Below are positions 1 through 10,053 of a stretch of DNA of 64,000 bases, piece by piece. The stretch is from Cryptomeria japonica (taxonomy: Eukaryota > Streptophyta > Pinopsida > Cupressales > Cupressaceae): assembly GCF_030272615.1 (NCBI RefSeq), contig NC_081406.1, positions 474,933,900 through 474,997,899 of the forward strand. The letters are read 5' to 3'. A program made the translations under genes and the position numbers. Under the pieces are notes generated by a model that saw only the letters and a list, made by a program, of their open reading frames with translations, ran no database searches and had not been told where the DNA came from. Positions within the stretch are counted from its first letter, which is position 1; every line of letters starts with the position of its first letter.

Positions 1-186
1 TAGAAAAAAAATAAAACAATTTTTTTTTTAATAGAAAGCTATATAGTGTGAGCAATATGAAGTTATAAATATATGTAATTTATAACTTAAATAAATAAAA
101 TAAAATAAACTATTTTTATTTAACATATTTAGTATTTAATCTCTTTATTAAAAACAAAAATTCTGTATATTTAAATAAAGGAGAAA

Positions 187-1779
187 TTGTATGAGAGACC
201 ATTCTCCTTTTGGGCACAAATTATGTTTGCTAAATATTTAAATAACAAACCAAGAGAGTATGTATTTCAAGTTTCTAATTTACCGTCTGGTTCAGCTATT
301 TGGAATTTTCTATGTAAGTGTAGATCAGTGATTTTGCCTCATCTCTCATGGATTGTTCATAATGGTAGAAAGGTCAGGTTTTGGGAGGAAGTTTGGAATG
401 GACATCCCCCTTTGGTGAACTCGAGGGATTGGTCTCCTTTAATTTCCACTCTTTCTTCCCTTTGAGGTGTCTTTGTGGCTGATTATTTTGAAATTGAGTA
501 TAGTGTGAATCTTAAGGTGGCAAAATGGAAATCAATTGAGTTTTTAGATATTGATCAAAATGTGAAATTGGAATATGAAAAGATGTTGGGGGAGAGAGTA
601 ATAATTCTTTCTGATGCCGATGATGAGCTTATCTAGACAAGGAATATCTCTGGTAAGTACACAGTTAAGGATGGCTATAATTCTCTCTTGGTTGCTAAAG
701 ATTTATCTACTTGGCCATACAAGTTGTTTTGGCATATGGCTTGCCTCCCAAAGGCTGGTGCTTTTGCTTGGTTAGCAGTGCAGGACAGGGTCCTTACAGG
801 AATGAGGTTGGACAGGTTGGGTATTATGGCAGTATTTTCTTGTGTCTTTTGTAATAACAATTTAGAATCCTCTAAACACTTGTTTCTTCACTGTGATTTT
901 GCCTATGCTTGCTGGCAGTGGTTGTTAGAAAAGCTTAATCTGTCCTTTGTTATTGGTAAGGATCTCCTTTCCCACTTTAGAGTCTGGCCTCTCCTGTTTG
1001 CTTCATCTTTCTATGCATGTCTTTGGATTATTTCTCCATCTATTGTGATTTAGAATATTTGGTTAGAGCATAATAATAGGATTTTTAAACAAACAAGTTC
1101 TTCCTTGGCTAAGGTTTTATTGAGGATTGAATCTTCCATCTCTAAAGTTGCTTTGTCTTTTATCTATAAGAATTTGGAAACCCTTACCTCTTTTTCTCAT
1201 TGGGATGGTAGGGTAGCTCGAGTTTGGAGAATGTTATCAGTTTTACCTTCTCATGGATCTATTTTAAATAAGACTAATGCTATAAGTAAGAGAAATTTTG
1301 CTTGCTGGAAACCTCCTCCGCAAGGGCACTTTAAATTGAATTTTGATGGTGCTTCTTATGGGAACCCTGGCCTGGCAGGGGCAGGTATGGTAATTTATGA
1401 TCACAAGGTAAGATTTGTTTAGGCTCATTATCATGTGATTGGTTTCAAGTCTAACAATTGTGCAAAATTCTTTGCTTTGTCCTTTGGTTTGGATATGGCT
1501 ATATCTTTGGGAATTAAGGACTTGATAATTGAGGGTGATTCTATGGTTATTATTCAAAGTGTCATGAAGAAGAAGTCGAATTGTTGGCAATTACAATATA
1601 TACTTGATCATATTTTACAAAAAATAGATTTTTTTTATTCCTTTTTGATTTCCCACTATTATAGGGAAGTGAATAAGATTGCAGATTTCTTGGCTAACTT
1701 AGCCATTGACAGTAAAGCTAATATGCGGGAGGTAAGTGTGGATGAGATCCCTTCCTCGGTTTTGGAATATTTGAAGTAA
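187..1779 (+). pseudogene. LINE (L1-type) ORF2 3' half: RT tail, zf-RVT and RNase H
   Basis: This is the C-terminal half of a plant non-LTR retrotransposon polyprotein. The order is RT thumb and connection (about 187-470), a zinc-binding region (about 660-940, motif CVFCNN..SSKHLFLHC after GKYTVKDGYNSLL) and an RNase H domain (about 1320-1720, motif FDGASYGNPGLAGAGMV, then EGDS and REVNKIADFLANLA). One reading frame runs through the whole span, broken only by stops at 463, 634, 1051 and 1420, so decay was by nonsense mutation and not by indels. The terminal TAA at 1777 may be the natural stop. Endonuclease and most of the RT are missing, as in 5'-truncated LINEs. Family assignment is firm; the 5' boundary is not. 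Confidence 0.9.
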
Positions 1780-2130
1780 AGAAGGGCATAGTTGTAGTCT
1801 TCATCAACCTCCTTATTTGGTGTAGCTTTTCTTTGGTGTGGGTTCTGCTATGCTTGATCATAATGTTTATTTTGACAGGGTCCCTGATTATGGTTTCATT
1901 TCTGCTATGTGGTATCATTCTAACTAGTGGTTTGGAGAATTGTGTTTCATAGACAGGGGTGGTTCAGATTGGTGTTTTTTTGTAGCAATGGATATGCATC
2001 CTTCGGTGATCATACTTTAATCTTCCTTCTATATGCTTTTGTTGGTGGCTTCCTTTATATCTAATGCGGCTTATGTAATTGGGATGGGTTTTTTGATGTA
2101 CTATGCCAATGGGCATTTGGTATTGGGTAG
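1780..2130 (+). other. LINE 3' flank, probable 3' UTR
   Basis: Non-coding sequence downstream of the RNase H stop, probably the LINE 3' UTR. It is interrupted at 2131 by a minus-strand retroposon and seems to resume after 3399, where a short A-rich stretch near 3467-3475 could be the old tail. No other feature seen. Confidence 0.45.
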
Positions 2131-2144
2131 AATAGGCTTGTGTT
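2131..2144. repeat. Target-site duplication, left copy (14 bp)
   Basis: AATAGGCTTGTGTT is found here and, without mismatch, at 3386-3399. The two copies bracket the minus-strand retroposon exactly. A 14-bp duplication is the size made by LINE-type target-primed reverse transcription, not by LTR integrases. Confidence 0.9.
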
Positions 2145-3385
2145 TTTGATTAATGAAAAAGCAGGTTTTGAAGGGGCCCTGAAACCCTTTACAAGCAAGA
2201 CTTAAGCAACAAAGCCATGAGAAACAGAGAGGAATAGAACTAAAAGAAAAAACCAACGGAAAATCGAAGAAAACCCACAAAAGCCCCGAAAAGCTAGCAG
2301 GCCATCCAGGAATCAATTTTTTTCCAAGGCTTTAGCCAGGGTGCTGCTAATTTCTTGCAGCTCTTTGATGTTGTCTTTGAAGTTGGGTGGGTCCTTAGCA
2401 ACAACAGCCACAACTTTCTTGATACTAGCCCTGGTTCTCTTCGCAGTCCCGCCCGTCGGGGTAGCATCACCACTTCTAGTCTGGATGGTCTCCTCCTCCA
2501 GGTCAAGATCCACAACTGGTTTAGGAGTATGGTCAAAGACCTTGGCAATGTCCTCCAGGTTTTTGGTGACAACAGAAAGGATACTTGGGATAACTCCCAT
2601 CAAATATTTCATCGCTTCTTTTCCCTCTTCCAGTGATTTTACCTTGTTCTCCATTTCCTGCTTCCAATTAATATGCTCTTTGTTTTCATCCTCCCTCTTT
2701 TTATCCGAATTTATCCATTTCTTCTCCAGGTTTTTCAGGGTTTCATAGGTCCATCTGTCGAAATCCATTCTGGCCTCCGAGAGATTCTTGAGATTATCCA
2801 GGATAAGCCCCTCACCAACACTTTCCTTGTCCTTGCTATCCCTTTCCTCAGTCAGGTCCTTCTCAGAGTCTTTGTTTATTTCCTTCTCAGAATTAACTTC
2901 AGTTTCCTCATTATCCTTGGGAGCCATTTCTTCCATCAGATGGCTATTGTCCTTACCAAGGTGATCACTTAGAATAAGGCTATCTTGACCAGGCTCAAAA
3001 TCTCTACTCTCTTCCTCGTTGCCCAGCTCCTCTTCTTTCTAGATGTCTTCATTGTTAGATTCCTCTGTCTCCATACCACTGCTTTCCTTGACAATGTCCT
3101 CAGTTTCCAACCCGGGGGCACTTTTCCTTTTCTTGCTGGATGACGCCTTCTCCTTGCTAGTATCTCCCTCTTCCATCCTCCTTTTACCCGGGGAAGTGGA
3201 AATCCGCTTATTTTCCTGTAGAGCTAGGGTTTTGCAATGCTCATAGATGAGCAGCAGGATCCTATAGTGGAGAATCGGGCTGGAAGGGTTAGTCCTGTGT
3301 TTGTTCAGGGACCTGGAGAGGGACCGAAAAAGGTAGTAGGGTAGAGACACTTTTTTGTCGTGTCTGAAATGGTTTAAGAGCACGT
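2145..3385 (-). mobile_element. Short coiled-coil retroposon, copy 1
   Basis: A 1241-bp insertion bounded by a perfect 14-bp target duplication. On the minus strand it starts inside or at the edge of an ORF (3383), carries a charged coiled-coil reading frame, then a 3' UTR and a tail ending TTAATCAAAAA. The last 50 bp or so, including GTAAAGGGTTTC and CCTTCAAAACCT, match the end of the plus-strand element at 52927-54352. It has no RT, so it was probably mobilised in trans by a LINE. It could be a 5'-truncated LINE fragment, a retrogene or a non-autonomous retroposon; the matching 5' position in the second copy favours the last. Confidence 0.8.
2313..3383 (-). pseudogene. Coiled-coil ORF of the short retroposon, copy 1
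   Basis: A single minus-strand frame of about 357 codons, broken once by TAG at 3039-3041 (one change from CAG). The N-terminal part has a small globular-looking segment (LLNHFRH, then LIYEHCK near residue 50), followed by a Lys/Ser-rich basic stretch (SSSKKRKSAPG), a strongly acidic region, a predicted coiled coil (about residues 190-280, Glu/Lys-rich heptads) and a basic C-terminus with AKRTRASIKK. The same order of segments appears in the relic at 52927-54140. I do not recognise a characterised family. The layout resembles LINE ORF1-type RNA-binding proteins only in general terms. Confidence 0.65.
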
Positions 3386-3399
3386 AATAGGCTTGTGTT
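3386..3399. repeat. Target-site duplication, right copy (14 bp)
   Basis: Second copy of AATAGGCTTGTGTT, identical to 2131-2144. It marks the 5' end of the minus-strand retroposon. Confidence 0.9.
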
Positions 3400-4033
3400 A
3401 CTTAAGCAATACTGATGGCTTTTCTTACTGGTTCTTTCCCTTTGGTGCTTTTTGAACCAGACACTGTAAAAAAACTTTTAAAATTTAATATAGTTCAGTG
3501 GTTCTATCCACTTTTATCAAAAAAAAAAAAAAATCATAAAAAGCTATTACCATTAGCTAAATATAATAGAATAGAAGAAGCCATTTCAATAATTTAAAGA
3601 GAAATATTTAAAAGATAATATGAAAACAAACAAACAAACAAAAAATATAATATTACAAAACAATCAATCACAAATATTAGACATAACAAAAATGGCAACG
3701 AAACAAGAAAAAACAAAAAAAATAGAAAAGTAAATGTCCATCCATACTTTACAATACTTTACAGTTCCAATCAACTTTGAAATTTTGAACATTCTGTTAT
3801 AACAAACAAACAAATAAATAATAAATAAGAGACGAGAATAAATTTCAAAACCAATCAAATTAAACTAGAAAAATGGAGTATACCAATAACTTTAGCTACC
3901 TAGTGCATCAGTATACCAACATGTTTTCTTTATCTTGTACCAACTTTGTACTCTTCTCTGCAGCTCTACAACTTCACTCAATGAATGTGTTGATATTTCT
4001 AAACTCAGCTTGAACATGAGAGACCAACGCATC
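3400..4033. other. AT-rich spacer with (AAAC)n and an exon-like relic
   Basis: AT-rich DNA with an (AAAC)n microsatellite at about 3621-3645. From about 3895 to 4033 a minus-strand reading continues across the copia insertion into 11569 onward. Joined, it gives a short exon-like run (LLEDALVSHVQAEF..INTFIE, then a stop). The product is not recognised. Confidence 0.35.
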
Positions 4034-5575
4034 TGATAACTCAATGATGAGCGAATAGTACCAAACCGGTACTGAAAGGGGGGGGGGTGAATCAGTACAG
4101 GCAAAAATACAGTCCAAAACCGGTTTGACAACAAACACTTCAAATCACTGGCAGACAGTGATACCGGTTTGAAACAAAGTGCAACCGGTAAAGCTAAGAA
4201 TGTTTGAGTCAAGAATTAACCGGTTACTCACTTAGCTTTTCACTCAACTCAAGACTACACTACCATTTCACCCTTATGCATAAACATGTAATCTATCATT
4301 AGACCACAATAACAGCTAGTCAACATGTTTTATTGACAGGCATAAAACACAGAACCATCATATGCTTGACAGACAATAGCAAAGCATCACAAGATAAAAG
4401 CATCACACATGACACACATATTTTTCACAGGGAAACCCAACTAGGAAAAACCACAGTGGGGATGGATACCCAAAACCTGTTTTTGAAGTCTTTAGAAGTC
4501 CGCTCTGTTAGAAGCCTTGTCCGGTTAGAGACATTACAATAGGTTCTGCTAGGAACCGATCTTGTTAGGGATCACCCGGTTAATGGATGGCTACAATACC
4601 CAGTTAAGGGTTAAACCTTGTTAAAGGTTACCTTGTTAGAGGATTTCAAGAACTCAATAGCTAAAGGATTCTGAACTCAGTAGCTTTGAATTACCCTGTT
4701 AAAGGATTTTCAGCAAGTTGGTTAAGGCTACCCTATTAAGGGATTTTCCAGCAGTTGAGGTGGTTAGAGATCAACAGGTATTACAATGATCTGGTAACAT
4801 CACTCAATGCCAATGCAGATCCGCTTAAGCTCCTCTTCACCTTCTGCACTTACACTCTACAGGTATCACTTCTCTCCTTTTGGTCTGGCAAGAATCATGT
4901 ATCCCTTCTCTTGGATACACACACACACAACTTTTGCCAACAACCTCAGAAAGAGACACAACATCGACCTTATAGGAAAATAGATAGGTCGGTAGCATAA
5001 ACCCTAAACCCTAAACCCTAAACCTGTTAGGTTAAGGAATTCAAACGGTTCAATCCTGACCATTGAGCACACTGCATTAAATGCAGCAGATCTTGATCCA
5101 AACTCAAGACATTCTCCATCATCCATTTCCACCAATTTTATGGCAGCTCATAACCCATCACATGTTATCACCGTTTAACAGACTTTGCACATTCTCGAGG
5201 TAGATAGGAACAATCTCCCTCATGCAATATCATTCACGCACATAGGCTTACATGGCAACATGATCTGTTCTTCTTTACAATGCTAACTCATCACACAATA
5301 TCATCGGTTGAGCCACACAGGCTTGAAGCACATCAACTGGAAACCCTAAAGTTGAGACTACCAACCAATAGTCATACAATACTTCCATATGCTGGTTCCC
5401 ATAACTATATGCCGGTTCATCACGAACAAGCACACAGCTTCACTTTGGCACAAATGCCAGTTCACAGTGTTATACTGGTTCTCACATATGCTGGTTCACA
5501 CCTCTTCAACATATTGACATCAATGACAACATACAATGTCATTATGTCCTCATACCGGTTCACATAATGCCAACA
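4034..5575 (-). repeat. Copia 3' LTR (1542 bp)
   Basis: Matches 10054-11568 end to end with scattered substitutions and small indels, enough to make this an old insertion. It contains a G tract followed by TGAATCAGTAC near its outer end (4076-4099), an array of degenerate GTTAAAGGATT-like motifs (about 4540-4750) and a telomere-like AAACCCT run (4999-5024). Confidence 0.95.
4999..5024. repeat. Telomere-like AAACCCT run in LTR
   Basis: Three and a half perfect copies of the plant telomere heptamer AAACCCT. The partner LTR has one unit fewer at 10999-11017, so the run has changed length by one repeat since insertion. It lies inside an LTR and is not a chromosome end. Confidence 0.9.
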
Positions 5576-5589
5576 ATCTCCCCCTTTGG
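5576..5589 (-). promoter_or_regulatory. Copia polypurine tract
   Basis: On the minus strand CCAAAGGGGGAGAT abuts the 3' LTR start TGTTGGC. This is the plus-strand primer site. The 32364-40404 element carries the same tract. Confidence 0.9.
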
Positions 5590-5818
5590 CATTGATGGCA
5601 ATATACAAAGATATCTCTCCACTTCACATCTTCTCCTCCAATTTTTGCAGATATCTTCTCCGCTTCACATCTTCTCCCCCTTTGACAACAATGCCAAATT
5701 GGAGGCACAAGCTTCCCTATTCCATTATGCTACTCCCCTTGAGGAGTAGCATCCTTCAACACATCAATCCAAAATAAATTTGACTATGCAATACCTGACT
5801 GATGTGGAGCATATGCTT

Positions 5819-8800
5819 TTAGTTCACCTCCTGAAGGGGCAGTACCCCTAATTCACCTCTTAAGTATGTAAATGTAGTCTTTGGGAGAGGCTTGGTGAAT
5901 ATGTCTGCTAACTGCTCCTTACTGGAAACATGCTCCAGTGCAATCTCTTTGTTCTGAACCTTTTCCCTCAAGAAATGATACTTAAGCTCAAAGTGCTTGG
6001 TTCTAGAATGTAAAACCGGATTCTTGGAGATATTAATTGCACTAGTATTGTCACAAAATATACTTACCGGTTCAGATACAGGAACTTTGAAGCCATTCAA
6101 TACATGCTTCATCCAAATTGTCTGAGTGTAGTTCATGAAAGCTGCAACATACTCCGCTTCTGCTGTAGACTGAGAGATAAAACTCTGCTTTTTACTCATC
6201 CATGAGACCAGTCTACCACCAAGGAAGAATGCACCATCGGTTGTGCTCTTCTGGTCATCTACATTACCAGCCCAATCAGCATCTATGAACACTTTCAGAT
6301 TAAAATCATTATTGTATGGATACCATAACCCATAGTCAATAGTTCCTTTTAGATACCTAAGAATCCGCTTGACTGCAACCAGGTGGGATTCTCTTGGACT
6401 TTTCTAGAATCTTGTAGTAATGCCAACTGCATGTGCAATATCCAATCTACTATGCACTACATAATGCAACTTACCAATCACTGATCGATATTCCTTCTCA
6501 TCAACCAATGCAGAGTCATCCTCTTTGGATAGTTTACAATCGGTCACCATCGATGTACCAACCAGTTTGCTATCTTCCATGCCAAAGGTCTTCAACACCT
6601 CTTTTACATGCTTGGATTGAGTGATAAAGATTCCATCCTTATCGATCACCATCAGTGTACCAACTGGTTTGCTATCTTCCATGCCAAAGGTCTTCAACAC
6701 CTCTTTGACATACTTGGACTGAGTGATAAAGATTCCATCCTTCATCTGCTGGATCTGCAGTCCAATGAAGAGCTTAATCTCCCCTATGAGTGACATCTCA
6801 AACTCTTTCTTCATCTCATCTACAAATTCATGACTCATCTTGTCATCTCCACCAAAGATAATATCATCAACGAATACCTCAAAGATCAAGATCTGATCTC
6901 CTTCAGACTTCAAGTAGATATTGCTATCTTCACTTGTTCTCTCAAATCCAATCTTCACAAGATGGGAATGCAGGCATTCATACCATGCTCTAGGTGCCTG
7001 CTTTAGCCCATATAAGGCTTTATGTAGCCTACATACCATGTCACTCTTCAGATAGGGCAAACCCATCTGGTTGCTCTATATACACCTCCTCTTCAAGTAC
7101 ACCATTTAGGAATGCAGATTTTACATCCATTTGATATACTTTGAAGCCTTTAAAAGCTGCATATGCAAGAAGCATACAAACTCCTCAATCTGGCTACAGG
7201 AGAAAAGGTTTCTCCATAGTCTTCTCCTTCTTCTTGGGCATATCCTTTGCACACCAGTTTGGCTTTGTTCCTAATCACTATGCCATCCTCATTCAGCTTA
7301 TTTCTGAAGACCCATTTGGTACCAATGACATTTTTGTGCTCTGGTCTAGGTACCAAGGACCATGTACCATTTTTCTCTATCTGGTCAAGTTCCTCTTCCA
7401 TTGCCTTGATCCAGTCTTCATCCTTATGTGCCTCTTTGAATTTTTTAGGCTCGAATTCGGAGATCATACATGAGTTTTCTCTAACTTTTCTTCTTATAAG
7501 GATTCCTGCATCGTTATCTCCTATGATCTGCTTAGGATCATGATTCAGCTTGACATACCGAGGAATGGTCTTGATAGATTCCTCTTGCTTTTCTTCTTCA
7601 TCCTCATCTCCATCAGTATTAGCATCTACATCTGCTGGTGTAGGAACACTGTTACTGGTACTTGGTTGACTGACAACTGGTTCCCACAAGGTTGCAACTG
7701 GTTTTTTTACCGCTTGCTCACTGCTAGTTTCCTCAATTTTCTCAGAGGTTTCATCAACTCTTACATTGATGCTTTCCATAATTCTCTGAGTCCTATTGTT
7801 GAAGCACTTGAGAGCTTTGCTCTTGGTGGAATATCCTAGGAATATTCCCTCATCACATTTCGCATCAAATTTGCTCTGGTGCTCACTCCTCTTGATATAA
7901 CATTTGCTACCAAAGACTCTAAAGTAGCTAACCACAGGTGTCTTACCGGTCCAATACTCATAAGGAGTTTTATCCTTACCTTTCTTGATGAGTACCTGGT
8001 TCATTGTGTAGACTGCAGTGCTCACCGCTTCTCTCCAAAAGGTGTGAGCTACCTTTCCTTGAATCAACATGGTTCTAGTTGCTTCAACCACAGTCTGGTT
8101 ATTCCTCTCTACTAGGCCATTCTGTTGTGGAGTCTGGGGGGCAAACAATTGCCTCTTGATTCCATGTTCTTCACAGTACTTGATGAATTCACCAGAAGTG
8201 AATTCCCCTCCTTGATCAGTTCTCAGGCACTTGATCCTTTTACCGCTTTCCTTCTCCACTAATTCTCTGAAAGCTTTAAACTTTACAAAGGCTTTAGACT
8301 TGTCTTTCAAGAATGTGACCCACATCATTCTTGAGCAGTCATCAGTGAGAATCATGAAGTACCTATCACCCTGCAAACTCCTAGTTTTCATAAGACCACA
8401 CAAATCAGTATGCACAAGATCAAGCAAGTTGTCAGCAGTGAAATATTTACCTTTAAAGGTTGAGGAAGACATTTTCCCCAATTGACACTCTCTGCACAAG
8501 GTATTATCCGGTTTGCTTAGCACCGACAACCCTCTAACTGCCTTGATCTTACTGGCCTTTACAATGTTATCAAAGTTGACACGGCAGAGTCTCTTATGCC
8601 ATATCCAGCTATCATCAAATTTAGCCATAAGACATGTACTTATATTTGGATTCAAATGAAATAGGTTACCTTTGGTCTGCATGTTGATGGCCACCAATTC
8701 ACCATTCTTTCCTTTGATTCTGCAAACTCTATTCTTGAATTCTAGAGTGAGGCCACTATCATTCAGCTGGGCAACACTCAGAAGGTTGTGTCTAAGACCA

Positions 8801-9288
8801 TCAACCCAATACACATTGTCAACACTACTCTTTCCATTAAGAGAGATGGACCCTCTGCCTTTGACCATGCATGGTGCATCATTGCCAAAGTGAACCACAC
8901 CACTATCATACTCCTCCAAGGATAGAAACTTGCTCTGGTCACCAGTCATATGGTGAGAACAACCACTGTCTATGATCCACTCATTGGAATTATCAATCTT
9001 GGAGACAAAAACAAACACAATATCTTCATTTTCTTCATCCTCTGATTCTTTATCTATGACACCTTCATCAACTGCCATAAAACAGTTTCTTTGGTTTCCT
9101 CCTTTGAATTTCTTGAACCTTTCCGGTTTGTCCTTGTTGTCGCCATTAGGATAGTTTACAACAATATGTCCTATCCGGTTGCAAGAAAAGCATTTCAAAG
9201 GTAGCTTACCTTTGTATTTTCCGGTTCCTTTAGGAAGTTTCCTGGCAAGGAGAGCTTCAAATGCCATCAAAATCTCCTCATCATCCAT
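5819..9288 (-). pseudogene. Copia pol: zinc knuckle end of Gag, protease, integrase, RT, RNase H
   Basis: The first frame (9288-7150) holds a CCHC knuckle whose last Cys is Tyr (CFSCNRIGHIVVNY), the protease active site DSGCSHHMTG (about 8950-8985), a GAG pre-integrase segment, the integrase core with HTDLCG, RTDQGGEF and PQQNGLVERNN (the D, D and E residues) and the start of RT. A 1-bp-type frameshift near 7170 moves RT and RNase H to the next frame: ALYGLKQAPRAWY, the catalytic FVDD (codons at 6863-6868), then RNase H with DADWAGN and STAEAEYVA, ending EVN at 5819. A TAG at 6404 interrupts the second frame. A 34-residue in-frame duplication follows the FVDD box. Confidence 0.93.
6542..6745 (-). 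repeat. 102-bp in-frame tandem duplication inside RT
   Basis: Units 6542-6643 and 6644-6745 are adjacent direct repeats, each encoding 34 residues around DGIFITQS..VKEVLKTFGMEDSK. They differ at a few sites (Y/H, P/L), so the duplication is not recent. Normal copia RT has one copy of this segment. Confidence 0.9.
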
Positions 9289-9297
9289 TTCTCTACT

Positions 9298-9982
9298 CTA
9301 TCTTGGTTCACCACTAGTGCTAGCTTCTTTTCCTTTTTTGGATGGTATAGCAGAAGCTTTAAAAGTTGATTTAGTCTTTTGAACACTACCATCAAAACTA
9401 TTTAGCTCATAGGTTGTCAACTTTTCTATGATGGAGTCCAAGGATACCTTAGTCTTGTCTATTGATCTCAGCTCCTGAATAGCAGCAACCCTTATTGCAT
9501 AGACCGACAATAGGGATCTCAGGACTTTGCTTACCACAGTGGAGTCTTCTATTTTACCACCTACACTCTTGATATCTCCAACAACAATTTTGATTCTTAT
9601 TCCATACTATTGAATGGTCTCACCTTCAACCATCCACATATCTTCAAACTTCCCTCTCAGGCTTTCTTCCTTAGCCTGTTTTACATGCTCATCACCACCA
9701 TAGATATTTTTAAGAGTATCCCATACCTCTTTGGGATTTACTTTGTCCTGAACATCAATAAACTCAATGTCAGATAAACTACTAATTGGGGCTTCCATGA
9801 CTTGCCCATTTTCCTGTATCTCTCTCTTTTGGTCATCGGTGAGAGTACCGGTAGGGGCAACATAGACATTCTCAACATAGCCTCTAGTGTTGAGCACCCA
9901 TGCTTTTGATGTATATCTTCATCATGTCTTTCCATATACTAAAATTTTCCCTGTTAAACTTTGGACCCTCCCTCTTCATCAT
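9298..9982 (-). pseudogene. Copia gag (UBN2-like), decayed
   Basis: The likely start is the ATG at 9980-9982, giving MMKREGPKFNRENFSIW, a usual copia Gag opening. A frameshift plus TAG near 9900 follows, then the UBN2-type region (VWDTLKNIYGG, then SLRGKFEDMWM) to a TAG at 9607, and further Gag (LRSLLSVYAIRVAAIQEL) to a TAG at 9298 just ahead of the knuckle-bearing frame. Gag would form the cytoplasmic virus-like particle that packages the RNA. The damage makes this copy non-functional. Confidence 0.85.
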
Positions 9983-10039
9983 TTGATTGGGATCTTTACC
10001 TCAAGCAGTTAAGCTTATAACACAGAGGACTTGGAGGAC

Positions 10040-10053
10040 GCTCTGATACCAAT
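10040..10053 (-). promoter_or_regulatory. Copia primer binding site (tRNA-iMet)
   Basis: The minus strand reads ATTGGTATCAGAGC directly after the 5' LTR end TTATCA. TGGTATCAGAGC is the complement of the 3' end of plant initiator tRNA-Met, the usual copia primer. Confidence 0.92.

Noticed and set aside
4999-5024. AAACCCT run as a possible chromosome end or interstitial telomere
   Set aside because: Only 3.5 units, present at the matching point of both LTRs, so it is part of the element.
4333-5777. Several plus-strand ORFs of 60-95 codons
   Set aside because: They lie within the copia 3' LTR and its junction, are antisense to the element and have low-complexity Thr/His/Leu-rich products.
7141-9382. 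Plus-strand ORFs opposite the copia pol region
   Set aside because: Shadows of the minus-strand pol frame; hydrophobic composition comes from the complement of charged codons.
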